This document shows, one piece after another, positions 24,371 to 37,932 of a stretch of DNA of 64,000 nt. Location of the stretch: contig NC_045147.1 in NCBI RefSeq assembly GCF_008831285.2, forward strand, positions 19,096,081 to 19,160,080, read 5' to 3'. How positions within the stretch are numbered: the stretch's first letter is position 1; each line of letters starts with the position of its first letter. Under the pieces are notes generated by a model. The model searched no databases, had not been told where the DNA came from, and saw nothing but the letters and a program-made list of their open reading frames with translations. The stretch comes from Nymphaea colorata (lineage: Eukaryota; Streptophyta; Magnoliopsida; Nymphaeales; Nymphaeaceae). Position numbers and translations under genes: made by a program.

Positions 24371-25136
24371 CCATTTGTAGCCTGATGAGTCCCTTCAAAC
24401 TGCATCTATAATCACATGAACTCCATATCTTTCCATGGTCACACAATATCATAACTACAAGAAAGTTCCAGGAAGAATGTAGCCAACTCTTACTTAGGGG
24501 CTAGGGCCCATGTTATTTTCAGGCTTCCTGGTTTAAATTGTTAGTTCATTTGCCTTATTTTATGAAGTGATTAAAGATTTGTCATCACCCAAAAAGAAGC
24601 CATGCGCGGTAACTTTGCAAACAAGAGGGATGAGAAACGAGAATAAAGACAGAAAGAATAACGTATTTGGAGGTTCATAAATATTCATTGCATGTGTTAC
24701 TAGAAAATGTTTAACCCGGGAGCTTCAAACACTTGTGTATGACCTAATTCCTCAGTTTTAAAAGCGCAGGCAAAGAAAGAAGATGGAAGCACCAATTAGG
24801 GTAGAGAGATTTGGGGTTGAAGCGCATATGGAATCTGATCTAAGTCCAAAACTTTTTTGTGTTTAGCTGAAGAATTTGGTTCGTTTATGACCGACCTAGT
24901 GACCAATATTAAGGCATATAAATCAGGGTTTAGCACTAAATGACGAAGATTTCATCTGTTTGTATTTAACAGGTAGCTGACCATGCCAAGGCTAATCCTT
25001 GGTATCATCATTTTTTGAGTCTTATTTTAATAACGTGGTGCTAAAACTTTTTGGGTGTTTATGGGGGAGTCCCTATCTAAACTTGAGTTTTGGTTTCTTC
25101 AAGGATGAATATGGTTGAAAAAAGTGTGTGTGTGTA

Positions 25137-25330
25137 CTCGACTTCGAGTTGAGCTCGACTCGAACTTACTCGGTTAAGCTCGACAAACTAGTACATCGAG
25201 CTCGAGCTTAACTGAAAGCTTCAAGTTGAGCTCGAGCTGACCTTATACAGCTCGCCTCGAGCATGACCCAAACTTGAGCCGAGCAGTATATGGTTCGAAC
25301 CAAGTTGAACTGACCAAAATCGAGCTCAAC
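25137..25330. repeat. CTCGAG-rich low-complexity repeat
   Basis: About 190 bases built from interspersed ctcgag, gagctcga, ttgagctcg and cgaactt words, many of them self-complementary. The block has no open frame of interest and no unit of constant length. Its left edge directly follows a short gtgtgtgtgt tract. Confidence 0.6.
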
Positions 25331-25681
25331 TTGGCTCCTGTACGGCCCTAACAACAGCTTGCCATTTCGTGAGATCTTAGTCAGCTAAGTAGATTAGTGG
25401 CCAGATTCAATTGATCGGTACAGCCAAAAAGCACGAAACTCTCATAACGAGATGTTAACCACTTGCAACCCTGAAATCGAGCAGCATGGACGGGTTCAGG
25501 GACGTAAGCGAGTTACATATTTCCAGTTACCAATTTGATTTGAATTCATTTAGTTGGACTTGGTAAAAACAACCCCGGATGCGACTACCAATTAAGATAA
25601 AGATCCTAATGGGTTTTATAAAGATCCATGCCGATTACGTAGAAACTGTCCGATCTTATGCTAGTCAGATCTGAAATTGGT

Positions 25682-25702
25682 TTTATATATATATATATAT
25701 AA
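25682..25702. repeat. (TA)n microsatellite
   Basis: About ten alternating TA pairs followed by a short A run. Intergenic. Confidence 0.85.
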
Positions 25703-27300
25703 AAAGGAGTCTCAATTTGAGTCTGAATCCGAAGCTGATAACACACAATCAGATTAGTTGAGTGCCAGTAAAGGCTCGATCTTACCGAATCCAAACTTTT
25801 TCACACCCCTAGGCAGGTTAATCGTCGTAATTTACTGTGTTTGCAACGTATGCAGGATTAAAAAACAAACCTGCTGCAGACGTATGCTGCCGAAAGTGAA
25901 CTTGGCCAGTTCGTGCGTGCTAGCATGGACAAGTGGTCGGAGCTCAGAGGAAGGTAGCTCAACTACTCTTTCTCTTTTGTCTTCCTTTCTCTTAATTATG
26001 AACAAACTATTTAGATCACTTGTTTTCTTTTCTAAATAGTTGAAAGGGAAGATCTGGTTCAGAACTATTTCATGAGTAGCAGTTGAACCTTATGTGTCCT
26101 CTCTGACCAAGAGTTGCCCTCTCTTCGCTTTAGCAAGATAAGATGCATGCCCACGAAAGTCTGCCATGATAGTCCCCACCTGATAGCTACCATCACTCAT
26201 TAAAGAAACCAATTTTGGCCTCTAAATTTTATAGTTCATTGATTCAAAACCATATGATTTCCTTGCTTAATGATGTTACGGTTTAGCAGTTGATTTGATA
26301 TATTTAAATTCGCCGTCTTAAGGTGAAAGCATTTTCTTATTCTAAAGGTTTCCATGTAATCGTAAAGATTAAGCATGTCCTTTTGAACTTCGGGAAATTT
26401 AAACAAAAGAGAAAGTTGCTAGAACTTACATCAACTTTTTGTTTTCTGTTCTACTTAAAAAATTATGAGGACATCCGCATAAAGCAGGTAAAAGTTTATA
26501 AAGAAGATGAATGTTTCAAGTCACGTTGTTAATATGTTCATACACTCTCCCAATCAGTTCGCCCCATCTAACCATTTCTAAAGCAAGTCACTGACGCCAA
26601 TGCAATGTGATGGTAACGCATCGTTGGTTCTCAAAATGGTGTTGATCTCTCTGCACAATCAGCAGCAAGAGAAAGTAGCATTCCATCGATGTGAACTTGG
26701 GATACTGCAAAAATCTGCTCACTAAATATTCCAATTCAATCAACACAGCATCTCCATGAAATCTCTGCTCACGTCTGATCAGGTCGCCTTTTTGCGACAG
26801 CTGAAGTGGGAAATCCAGTCTCAGATCTTCATAGAAAGATCGGGATAATGCTACAGGTCCTCTTGGACCCAACGGGATACAGCCACCATCTATGTTACCT
26901 TTGAGATTTTACATAATCAAACTTCTTTTGCGCCCCAAGGGGTAAAGCTCAAACGGGTAGGTGGGAGTGCACAGAAGGTTATACTCCTGTACCAAAAAGA
27001 AGGGTGAGCTCTATTGATACCAACACAGTTTTTGACCTTGAGAGTAAGGAAAAGGAAGAAACTTCGGCTTTGGTTTGGATGGTGAGATCAAAAACCTCCC
27101 ACACCCAAATAACTTCTTTTGCATTCATAATGCGACAGAGACATGATGAAATGGCTTTTCTGGTTCAGACTTCCTGACCACAGAACCAGCTGAAATAACT
27201 AAAGGGCGACAAGATAATTGCTTGAATTGTGATGGGTAAAGTTGATTACTCAATCCAGAGTACGACTAGTTTGTCTACCGTGCCCGTCACTTCTCCGCTT

Positions 27301-27438
27301 TATTTAAATAATGCATCAAAAAGCCAAACTATTCTCGGGTTGCTTCAGTCCCACTTTTTCTTCTGCTCTTATTTAAACCATGCATAAAAAAAAACCAACT
27401 TTTCGTGGGTTGCTTCACTCCCACTTTCTCTTTTGCTC
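27301..27438. repeat. 69-bp tandem duplication
   Basis: Copies at 27301-27369 and 27370-27438 share tatttaaa, atgcat, gggttgcttca and tcccacttt in the same order, with scattered substitutions. The divergence suggests an older event than the 34-bp repeat at 13275. Confidence 0.75.
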
Positions 27439-27917
27439 GTGTTTTTTTTATAACTTTGCCAAAAAATTGTCAACTCTTAGGTTGGTAGCTGGTACAAGCT
27501 GCAATTGGCAGTCAGCAAGTGCTACAAACAATGAAGCAAGGTGTATGGATGTGAAAGGTTTCCGATTTAGGTTTGCATCCATTCCTTTACCGAATTCGAT
27601 TTGTTGAGACCCTGTGTAATAAGATTTAGATTCAAAATATTTTTTAGAACCGAGTTCATATCCGGCTAGCATGAGATCCAATATGTACATATGATCGGAT
27701 CATGTCTTTATTGGATTCTTTACAGATACCAAGTCAGATTTTATGCAGCAGTAAAACTGCATACAGAATCTGATTACTAATTGAATCTGAAGTTCTTACC
27801 AGATCTGAATAAATGGATTTGAAATAGAATCGAAAAACAAGTGTACGCCATCCATTGACATCCCCACGTAGTTCTATTAACAAGACACGAAAATCTATGA
27901 CCTTGGATGAAACCAGA

Positions 27918-27955
27918 TCGTTTAACCATTTTCTAATCGTTTAACCATTTTCTAT
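27918..27955. repeat. 19-bp tandem duplication
   Basis: Two adjacent copies of tcgtttaaccattttcta plus one base (a in the first, t in the second). Confidence 0.8.
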
Positions 27956-28900
27956 TGCCACAAGGCAATGGCATCTCATGTGCCAAAAAAGGCACCATCT
28001 ACTGGGATACGGGGGTGGACTTGAGATTTTTTAAGATGTTAAAAGTTCAATAATCATGTCTTGTCCCTAGGCAATTATTCATGAAGGTTTGCGTCTTCCC
28101 TAGATTGCCTAACCAATAAGGACAGGAGGCGCGCTGTTTCTCATTTGACATGTACGTGTAGTGAAAGTATATAGGGTTAGGTTCTTCAACATGCATTTCT
28201 TCAAGTCTCTAGTAGTCACCTCGAAATGACTTTTTAACTCGTTTGTGTCTTGATAATTTAGATTGTTAGGTGCACTTATGGCTATTTATTTATTAGAAAA
28301 CATACTGGAGATTGGATCTTTTTAAAACTTGTTATGCAAATGGATGAAAAATCAACTACTCAGTAGCCATTAAAATTTGGCAATGAAATTTTAACGACCC
28401 CTTAAAGTTCTTCCAATGCTTGCATTTAGTGGCACGTGTGAGGTTTAGCCGTTCAGGCCTTCCAAAACCACCTGTTGGACATGCAGACAGTAAACACACA
28501 TAATCATATGACAACCCGTCACGTTAAAAGCAACTTTTTGAGTTCTTTTCCCATGGCAACCTGGGTTCAATAACAACACCAGTTTATTCATATCTCAAGT
28601 TAAAACAGCAGACAACCAAGTTGATGGGTTGAGTTAGGAGGCTTTCCCTTCCAAACTATCGTTCCGACCAGAGGCCACCAAAGCGAACTGGGAGTTGATA
28701 ATAGTTATTAGGTTAACTTAAATAAACTCATGTCCAAAGTTGTTCACTGTAAACCATCTAGTCAAATTGAACAGACTACTCGGTGATCCTTAGAGTTTTA
28801 TATGACTGCTCGGTGGTTCTTGAAGAGTTTTATACAGGTGCTGTGTGTATGCATGTGTGAGAGAGATTCAAAGTTGCAGCCAAAATAAACCAAACGTGCA

Positions 28901-29324
28901 CCCGAAACAGTGAAGCAGAAGGCACCCAATCTAAAACAAGTTTTCTCCAACAAACTATATTTGTATTAAAGAAGAAAAAATCTTACAGCCAGGGAACTTT
29001 CATAGTAGCCCCAACAAAAGAATCAAACATAAAAATCTGTAAGCCGCTCTGCTGATCAGACAGGGTAAGTGCAAACAACCATTACTAACTGGCGCTTTCT
29101 ACAGAAGAACGCCAGATACCAATCATTAAGATGCCACCGGAAAACCAAAGCTGAAGTTGAACTGGACCACTTATCCTAGTCCTAGTCATTAAAGTACAAT
29201 GCACAATGCCAATCACTTGAGAGTGGATGGTGATCACCAAAATTCTGATGTAGATGCAGCAATACGATCCCCACGGAACAAAATTCAAGTGACATTAAAT
29301 GATGCACAGAAAAGCATTTGGAAG
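28901..29324 (-). other. Presumed 3' untranslated region of the ECT gene
   Basis: Sequence immediately downstream of the ECT stop codon on the minus strand. It contains no further coding exon. The cleavage site is not obvious; the left limit is a guess. Confidence 0.3.
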
Positions 29325-32300
29325 TTATACTCCACAGGTAGAGCGATTTCCAGCAGCAAAACTACCATGTTTGCCAAGTCTTAGGGCTTTTGGATCGATG
29401 GAAATTGTCCCCACGGTTAGGATACTCAAATTGTCATCAGATCCCTCGGCCTTGTCAGCAGAAGAGGAGGAGAAAACAGAATTGTAGCCATTAACCTTGA
29501 TCGGCATTGAGCCCACTGTGACAATGTCACTGGATACATTACTGTGTTTTTCTTCTGGCTCACTTGCAAGGGAACTAATTTTCACAGTCGACAACATATT
29601 ATCAACATCCTCAACTGGAACAGTCATGGTGTCTTCATTGGCATCATTAGCAGTTTGTGGTAGCACCTGACTTGTCTGCAGATCAACAGTGCCAACCAGT
29701 TTGCTGTTGGTCATTGACATGTCCAAGGTAAAGTCCTTGTAGCTCTGATTTTGATACTTCGTTTTCTTATCAAATAAAGCTTGTTGACGCTCCTCATAAT
29801 ACATGAAATCATCCAAAATGGAAGTCTTTGAAGAGTAACTCTTGAAAATCTTCAGCATCTCAATACCTTGACTATACTTTACCTGTAGACCAAAATGAGA
29901 ATTAGTGATCAGAAGAAAAGGTACCTCTCCTGTAACTAAGGAAAAATAAGAAATATAAATAGGTTAATTGGATTACGTGAACTAATGTTGTTCAGCATTG
30001 CTTCCAAACCAACAAAAGAATCATGTCCAGAATCCAGACATAGTGACAGCAACTTATTTAAAGCTCATGCAGCCTATTCTAAATTAGTGGCAGTCTGAGG
30101 CGGAGCATAGAGCTACTCATTTTGCTAGAGAGTCTATGTATGAAGTGAAAAGTTGGTTTTTATGGGAATGACCATATTGGTTAGCACAAATTTAAATCCA
30201 CTGGAATAAATATTAAACCAAGTGAAACTTAAACTTGGTCCAAAATCTGGCCATCAATGTCACGGTTATGCGTGTATGTGCACGCGCATGGAGGCTGTTT
30301 CAGGGGGGCATGTTTTTCAGTCTCCACTGATAGGATCCTCAATTTTGAGGTGGGGAAGGTTATGGAGAGGGGAGGAAGGGAAAAGACAAAAAGTAGGTGG
30401 CGTAGGTGAGAGAGAGAGAGAGAGAGAGAACAAAGAGGCAAAAAAAAACAGTCTGGAAAAGAAACCAATTTAACCCATTCTGTACATATGTATATGTATA
30501 CGGCCTTAGATTTGACCACCCAAATATCTGGATCTCAGGTGGCCACCTGGCAATTCTACCAGTTTCTGTGGTTTTAACTTTTTAAGTTTTGACAAATCCA
30601 ATCATAAAAATGCAGTAGGAATCTTCAAATGTGTAAGACAACATAAACCTCAGGTGTATATTGAATTTTATAGAAGTTCACAAATCAACATTCAGATAGT
30701 AAAGTCCAACCTATACATCCAAAAAACATGAGCCTTTATTCTTACATTTTTTTATTTCTTATGTTGTACATGTGTCAACTATCCAAAAGAAAAGAAATGG
30801 TATAATGGCCAGATGGCCGCCATCCATATATTGGACGTCAAAATCTAGCTAACATGGCATATATTTTCCTTCCCACTTTCATATTAGTATGATTGATACA
30901 ATTTCCTGTCTAGGCACTGGAAATCTACGGTGCATATAGAAAATCTAAACTTTATCTCTTCTTGCTCAGGAGATTGATAGCATATCTTCAACATAAGCTT
31001 AGTTGACTCCCCATTTTCAGTTCTTCTTAGTACGACTATTGCATCTTCTTCCTGGGAGAAAACAGGTGCAAGACCAACAGACCTTCCATGCAATATTCAA
31101 CTTTCTGCTGTTTTATCAGTAAAAAAATTATCATTAATACTGTTCAACATAGATAGGCATTATTTTAATATTTATTAGTGAAACTCTCATTCAAAGTAAA
31201 CATTCGCTACTATGAGCTAACATATATCTTCAACAAGTACGTACAAAAGGCGAAATCTTAGTTCAACATCAACAATACTGCTCAGCCGGCATCTATAGCA
31301 ATTATTTTTCCAGAAGCTTCAACAGTAACACAACTTGAAGATCAGATAATTAAACACACTAAGTGTAATTTTTTAAGGTCATCTTCATTTTATGTACATA
31401 CTAAACCCAAAACCCTAAGCTTCACAACTATGGTCCTCAGTAACTGCAAAGTCCTGATGCATTAGATAGAAAAGGACCATATAATAAGAAAAAGGTTCCC
31501 AGAATTTTGGAAAATCACTGCCTTCCTCTTCAAGCAAAATGCTCCCCATGCTCTATTTGTTAAACAAGAACCCATTAGCTTCTGAACGGGAAATTCCCAT
31601 AAGGTAACAAACAGCAAGAATAGATTATGATCCAAAGTAATGAACTGCTGCCATATGTCATATCAAACTCAATGTATGCACGTATGCATCTCAACAACAG
31701 CCTTAGAACAAAAAATTGAATTTTTGTTTTATTTCTACATTGGCAAGGTGGGGTAGGCATACCCTACCTGCTTCTGCGAAGGAGATACACCCTGAGTATT
31801 AAACTCTTAACCTCCTTCAACTTGAAGGTCATAGGTCCAACCCAAGCCAACAGACAGAACACTTGTTGACCAAGAAACACTAAAAGCTGAAAGAGTCAAA
31901 CTGCTCACAGTTACTCACCTCCTGTGTGTCCCTGCTATTAGTCACTGGCTTATTTTCATTATTCTCTAAGATTATGTGCCGAAAATGAGGGTTTGGAACA
32001 TCCTTTATTAGGTGCCACTTGACAGGAAAGCTACCATTCCATTTGTCCTGCTGCCAAAAATCCATATCCTTCTGAAAGTCAACAGGACCAATCATTTCTG
32101 CAACACCACAGAACTGCCCACTCGCATTAACCTGAAAAGTGGGCTGTTAGCTCAAGGATATAGAACCAAAGAAAAGTTTACAACAGATGGAAGGGTTAGA
32201 CTGCTTACTGAAAAGAAAAGAAAAACAGGACATGCTCTATGCTTTCCTCCTGACCTTCTCTGTGCATCTGCATAGGAAGCATCTAGCCGCTTGTTTCCAT

Positions 32301-34166
32301 TCGGAGTACTTGACCATACGTTATATTTGATACTTTTGTGCACGTCGTCTTCACTATAAGACTTTATCACAAAGAATTTGGCATCAGGATAGCTAACAGG
32401 AAAATCATCTCTGTTGTAGTGATCAGCATAGATCAATATATTCTCCTTCATGTCATTACTGAAAGGCCGAGTTGAATAGACTCTTAAAGAAAGTGGAGAA
32501 GTCCACTGATTTTTAGACCTACTTGTTCTAGGGCCCCTGTTTTGTTCACTCAATGCATCTGGGCTTCTATCCACATTGATCATAGCCATACCAAAATGCA
32601 ACGGTTTGTTGGACTTGTTATTCATAGGCCATCCATGATGACCAGAGCCAACATCAACGACTCCATTCACACCTGTGGTCACTGTAATATTAACAGGCCT
32701 CTGAACTGGTGTCAACCTCCTTAAAGGGATATAATCTTTCACTTGAATAGTTGCAGGAGCACTTGAACTCTAGCAAGCACAATCAGCAGGAAAGTTATGT
32801 CAGCACACGTCCATTATCCAGAAGAGGAAAAATAACCAACACAGAGACAAACAGCTGACCAACCTGAGAGGTACTGGTGGAGGAGAATATTTCTGGTGAA
32901 GTCAACTGCCTCACGGCACCTTCAGAGGTTCCAGGTTTTACATGTGCGGGTTGAAGCTTCTGAACAGGAACAGCCTGATGCTGCCCCACTCTCCCAGCCT
33001 CAGAAGAATGTGAAGAATGGCCATCAGAGGCATTCACTTTGCTCATGGATGAAGAAGGCACTGCACATGTTGCAACTTTACTGGCAACTGGAACAGACTT
33101 TATATCTATAGGTTTCAGAGTCTGAATGGAAGTACCCTGTTTTTCCACTTCTCTTTTAGGCTTTAACGGGCCATCAGAGATGGTTACCGTAGTCACAGAA
33201 GCAGGTGTTGCATATGTTCCACCTGCACCATCTAGTCCACTGGAACTCGAGCTAGGAACACTAAGCAATGAATTGGCAGGTAAACTACAAGTTGGAATGT
33301 CAGAACTAGGCTGAAAAACTATTGGAGAGAAACTGGAAGACGAGACAGCATGTTGATAAGATGTACTGCCATAATATGGTTGAGACCCTACAAACTGGCC
33401 ATCCATGCCAATGATAGCTCCAGGTATATAGGGGTTGAATGGGTTGTAAGCAGACTGTGCATATCCATAATTTGGTGGGTAATATACATAGGGCAAACCT
33501 TCAGCTTGAAGAGCCTGCAAAAATGAAATGCAATAGCATTAGCTTAGAGGGTTTCACCAACAAGGCCAACATTATATCCAAGTTGGAGATATCAATCATT
33601 GTCAAGCTCTGTCAATCTCATGAAACAATGAACACTGAACATGGCTTGAAAACCGGTTCAATAGTGGTGAACCAGTGACCAAGAAAGGGACAAGCACAAA
33701 ATGCAAAAGAGGAAATAAAGAAAACTTACAGAGTACTGGAGATCTTGGTTATCCACTTGCAAGACCCTACCGTGGTTGTCCCAGTCTCCAGCTGCTTGAT
33801 AGCCTAACAATAAATCAAAGTTCTCAGAAACTGTGACCTGCACAAAAAACACTTGAAAACAAATCCAAGAACCACAAATAAGAACACACCTGTACAGTAA
33901 TACCCATAGTAGCCAGTTGCAGCAGGACAGTATAGCCCCTGGTCTACTACAAAGGCAGGTGCTGCTTCATTATCCATAACATTCACAGAAACTGTGGCAC
34001 CCAGTGGATTCAGATCAGCACCCTGTTTCTTAAGCAGAAGGTGATATATAAGTTATTGAGCAAGGCGACAATCAAGAACTGAGGAAAAACAGAAACAAGC
34101 AATCTCAGACAACCCTACCAAATAGGCCTCCACTCTTTTAGCTACGGAGCCATCACGCCTTTCCAT
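29325..34166 (-). CDS. YTH-domain m6A RNA reader, ECT family
   Basis: Cytoplasmic-type YTH protein that binds N6-methyladenosine in mRNA. Coding exons in order: 34166-34119, 34022-33890, 33803-33730, 33514-32864, 32769-32209, 32131-31919 and 29882-29325, encoding 745 residues. The start ATG is the first in an exon whose upstream frame is closed by TAG, next to the splice acceptor. The N-terminal half is disordered and rich in Tyr, Pro, Ser and Gln, with [18 protein letters not shown] near 95. The YTH domain spans about 430-600 and starts at [20 protein letters not shown]. The three aromatic-cage tryptophans appear at W454 (NVWSST), W515 (DFWQQ) and W520 (QDKW), and [14 protein letters not shown] follows. 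The C-terminal 130 residues are acidic and Ser-rich. Intron 6 is about 2.0 kb. Which ECT paralogue it is remains open. Confidence 0.95.
30408..30429. repeat. (GA)n microsatellite in ECT intron 6
   Basis: Eleven GA pairs within the 2-kb intron before the last coding exon. Confidence 0.85.
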
Positions 34167-36010
34167 CTCAAAGTACAGCTAACAATAGTATAAAAAGGCA
34201 AGTCATGGAATGATTAAGAGGAAATTTTACAGTGTAACATCATATAAGAGCTATTACAGATTAACCATTCTGGAATCTCTTCAAATATTCAAATATAAAG
34301 AACCTTCACAAACAGAACTTTGATGAATCAAATCATGTGGAACAGCTGAGACTCAGGTTATCTCAGGTCCAAATCTGGCCATGAAAAAGGCTGTACGTGG
34401 AGATCAAGTTGAAGAAAAATCTCAACCCAGTTCCCTGCCTTCACTTTCCGTAGATTTGGTAGATCTCACCTTCGAGTATTTGCATTCGCCCACTATCTAT
34501 AATTTCAAAATTAACAAGGACAAGCAGAGCTGCTTCACAGCCCGAATTTGATAAGCAAAGTCATCATTTCACTAAAGCTGGAGAGAGAACACTGACCAAA
34601 CCCAACAATCGCACTTGTTCAAGCTTGAGCACGTTTTTATTCATTTATCTACTACGTATCATCTGAACCAAGTTTTCCCACCAGAATCACTAAAGGTAGA
34701 ATATCATAGCATTAACTTCACCAGTCCAACTTTAGCATGGTCATAACAGTATACTGGTGGCTCATCAACTAGCATTCAGCTCTTCAGATCAAGCAAAATA
34801 ATGAATCTGAACAAATGCCACGGCAAGGCATTGCATCTTCAGACCATTCTAGGCAAGATATTGCAACTTTAAAATTCAGATTTAAATGCACCAAATGCTG
34901 GAGAAACTACTACATAACTGGGAGAGAAAAAGGTGAACCGTATTTAAAATTGAAAAAGTGAACATCTGCACCCCCGCACATCTAGTCAATGGGAATTCTA
35001 ATAGACCAATCGTCAAATAACAACATATCAAATTACTAAGTCCAACATGAACAAAAGGAACCTGTCATCTTTGGGGCGAGAATTTTGATCACCAGAAATC
35101 AAACACATATCGCTGAATTACATAAACGAACATCACCAGCTATTTGTCCAATTTCCAACATCCAAACATACGAAGTTCTGACTAACACCAAGTAAGAATG
35201 AATTCAACAACAAGACATTTTGCCATTACGCGTTCTAAACTAGTAAGGGTGCACAAAAGAAAAGAAGCAGACAACCACCCATCACACCTTTTCTGATAGT
35301 TAAAATAGGTGTCATGTCTAACAGAGGAGAGATTGTGAAAGCCCAAAACTGAAAAAAGCCATATAATTAACATAACCAACAATGTACCCAATTATCAATG
35401 CACCCATCAACAAAACTTAATTTCATTAAACAGACATAATTTAGAAACCAATAACGCTAAGTTCCAATCAATTATTTGGAACGACTTTTCAAATGTCTAC
35501 TAAATACGACGCTTCCACAATCAAGAGTGGAGGCAATTTGATTCAATCACACTTCTAAAAGAACAACCAGAAACAGAACAACGCTCCCTAATCAAAAACC
35601 AGGTGAACTAGGCAAAATTACGATCAACCATTCAAGAAAAACATACACAAGCACCGATCAATCAAGTCATGAAGATTGAATAACCCAAACCAACAAAGAA
35701 ACAAAAGAACCGCAATGTATCAAATAACACAAAGCCCTCCATGCAAAGTCCCTCCCATACCCGATTATCAATAGCGCCACGTAAACTTCAAACTAAGAAA
35801 AGAACCCCAAATCAAAAGAGAAACAATACGAGAAAAGCAGAAACTGAAGAAACAACAACAAGCATATGGAAAATGCGGGTGGATCAACGATTCACCTGAC
35901 GGGCTCCCTAATTCATGGATGCTGTCGAGCAAATATTTGCGTGCCACCCACCAAAGATCAACCGTCCCACAGGAGGCACAGTCCCAGGGAGCATCCTTTG
36001 AGCTCAACTA
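34119..36010 (-). other. ECT 5' leader exons and long leader intron
   Basis: A G+C-richer block at about 36010-35896 ends with a good donor (gtcag/gtgaat on the minus strand) and is probably the first exon. It is followed by an intron of about 1.7 kb ending at the acceptor before 34178, where the exon carrying the start codon begins. The frame of the first exon cannot join the coding frame without a stop, so it is treated as noncoding. The exact transcription start, possibly near the ga-rich tract at 36080-36100, is unknown. Confidence 0.55.
35908..35994 (-). other. Contained upstream ORF, 28 residues, in ECT leader
   Basis: The ATG at 35994-35992 opens a frame starting MLPGTVPPVGRLIFGGW that stops at TAG 35910-35908, entirely inside the presumed first exon. 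It would be translated before the main frame if that exon is present in the mRNA. No similarity recognised. Confidence 0.35.
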
Positions 36011-37932
36011 AAAAGCCCTAACCCTAGCAAGAGAAAAGGAGGGAAGGAATAAAGGAAGGGTAAGGAAATGGGGTTGTGGGAAGAGAGAGAGAGAGGAGAG
36101 AGATTAATATGGCAAAAACAGGACCAGTGCCTTGGTGGTGGCTTCCCAGTTCCCATTTTGAGTATGACCACAATAGTCATCCTGTGGCCGAAGGAATTTC
36201 AATTATGGGATTGAGATCATTCGGGTCAATCTCATTTCCTCATGCCATATTTTCAAGACATTTTTCATTTAAAAACCTGTATTTTCGTCATAATTTTGAA
36301 ACCCGCGCTTTTCCAAATTTCCTTGCCGCAACTGCTAATTAAACTAAAGTAACAATCGGCGATCTGAAAAAGTATGATTCTTTATATTGTTTAAAATAAG
36401 CGTTTTTCAATCTTATAAACAAAACCATTATTAATAAGCAATGGTAAAAGCAAATCCTCATTTAACTGTTGTTATCAACAGAGAAGCTTATATAACAAAA
36501 TCGCCAACATAGGTTGATTTGAAAATTATAAACAAAAGTAGGCCCCAAGAAAAATTCTCCACCGCCTTCTCGCCCTTAGCCAATGACTGTCAGAAAACGC
36601 AAAGTTGGTCACCTTTTATGGATGCTCAAAGCTGTGCCGGGCAGAAAGACTCTCAAGGGAAAAAGATAAAAAAATTTGGTACTGAAAGATTTTACCTCAC
36701 TGTGATTGAACTGTTGTTTTGTTTCGATTGAATAAAAAGTTTGCAAGTCATTGAAAGTTGCTAACAAGTGGATACTGAGTAGCAACTAGTGTTGTTTACT
36801 ATTGCTGTTATTAGTTAGTATTGGCTCAGACTGTTCTTACTGATTAAGGAAGACGATTTCGTCTGAGGCGGCCATTTTTATGCTTCTCTCATGAATTTGA
36901 CGTCCCACCGGACGACTCTTCTCCTGACAACCATTTATGGTGCTGGTTTAATTAGTCTTTGTTTCAAATAAAGGTTTTACATCAAATAATGAGGTTTATG
37001 TTCATTGATTGTATGATGATGAGGCTAGACAGCATGTTTCCTCCATGTCCGCATTGACATTTCCACTCAGCTAGACGTTATGTTGCATCTGAATTCGTTA
37101 ATTCTCCATTTGTTTTCAGGCTGAAATCATGGTTGCCATCTGAAGACACTTTATTATCAGCAGTTCTAGTGGAATAGTCTTTTACAAGGTAGTTATCTGT
37201 TTCTCATTATTATTTCCTAGGAAACTTTTCTGTTCTTTGTGGTTAGTTAATGTTGGTAGAGAAATCAGCAAGTATGCTTGTTATGTACAATATCACTGTT
37301 CATAACTAGTTTTATTCACACACAAATTCCTGCACATGTCGAGAGAAATTTTTGATGGGTACCACTAATTCTAGATGTTATGTGTCATAAAAATTTCTTA
37401 GACAGTGATGCTTTGTCTTAGGGTCCTGCATGTAATTGTATAGATGTACTTGCATAATGCACATGGAACACTATTGTTCCAATCTTTGGAACAAATTCAT
37501 AAGTATTAAAATAAAGATGAGGATGAGCTCAGATATGACTGTAATGTATTGTATCATGTGACCTCAATCCTTGTTGGATCAGGATAGCTATATCCAAACC
37601 CAACAATTTGCCATGGTTGAATGTTGTCTTTTCATATTTAGAAAATGCAGATTTTCACCAAAGTCAAATTGATTTTCAACAAAAAATTCATAAACCTGGA
37701 AGTTCATATCTGATATCAGCTACCATGATCCAATTCAAGGGCTTATACTCAGGTCTCCTGTTTCACACCAAACTTGACCCTCTCGTGCAAACGGCGTTTA
37801 AATTGCTGCTCCGTCACTGGAAAATGGAACACCGCTGTTCTTTTTTGCCGAAAAGGCGAGAACCGACCGCGGTCACCGCACACTGATGCAAACACCGGAC
37901 ACGGACGCTCGGTACAGGCGCCTCCGTCGTAA

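Larger units (their letters stand above)
22131..28900. other. Long gene-free, repeat-rich intergenic region
   Basis: No exon on either strand matches a family I recognise, and the open frames are short with no supporting splice structure. Visible content: a G+C-rich/AT-rich repeat (22360-22560), a SINE-like element (23340-23492), an imperfect foldback (24241-24370), a ctcgag-rich block (25137-25330), a TA microsatellite (25682-25702), a 69-bp tandem duplication (27301-27438) and a 19-bp duplication (27918-27955). Short words such as gattcagatc recur around 24280-27830, suggesting decayed repeats. Confidence 0.6.

Noticed and set aside
31740-31860. Box-A-like and box-B-like words in ECT intron 6
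   Set aside because: The spacing (about 88 bases) is too long for a tRNA-type promoter and no A-rich tail is visible.
35896-36010. Coding first exon for the ECT protein (frame with SSKDAPWDCASCG)
   Set aside because: That frame has no ATG, and the start-codon exon has an in-frame TAG at its acceptor, so a noncoding leader is simpler.
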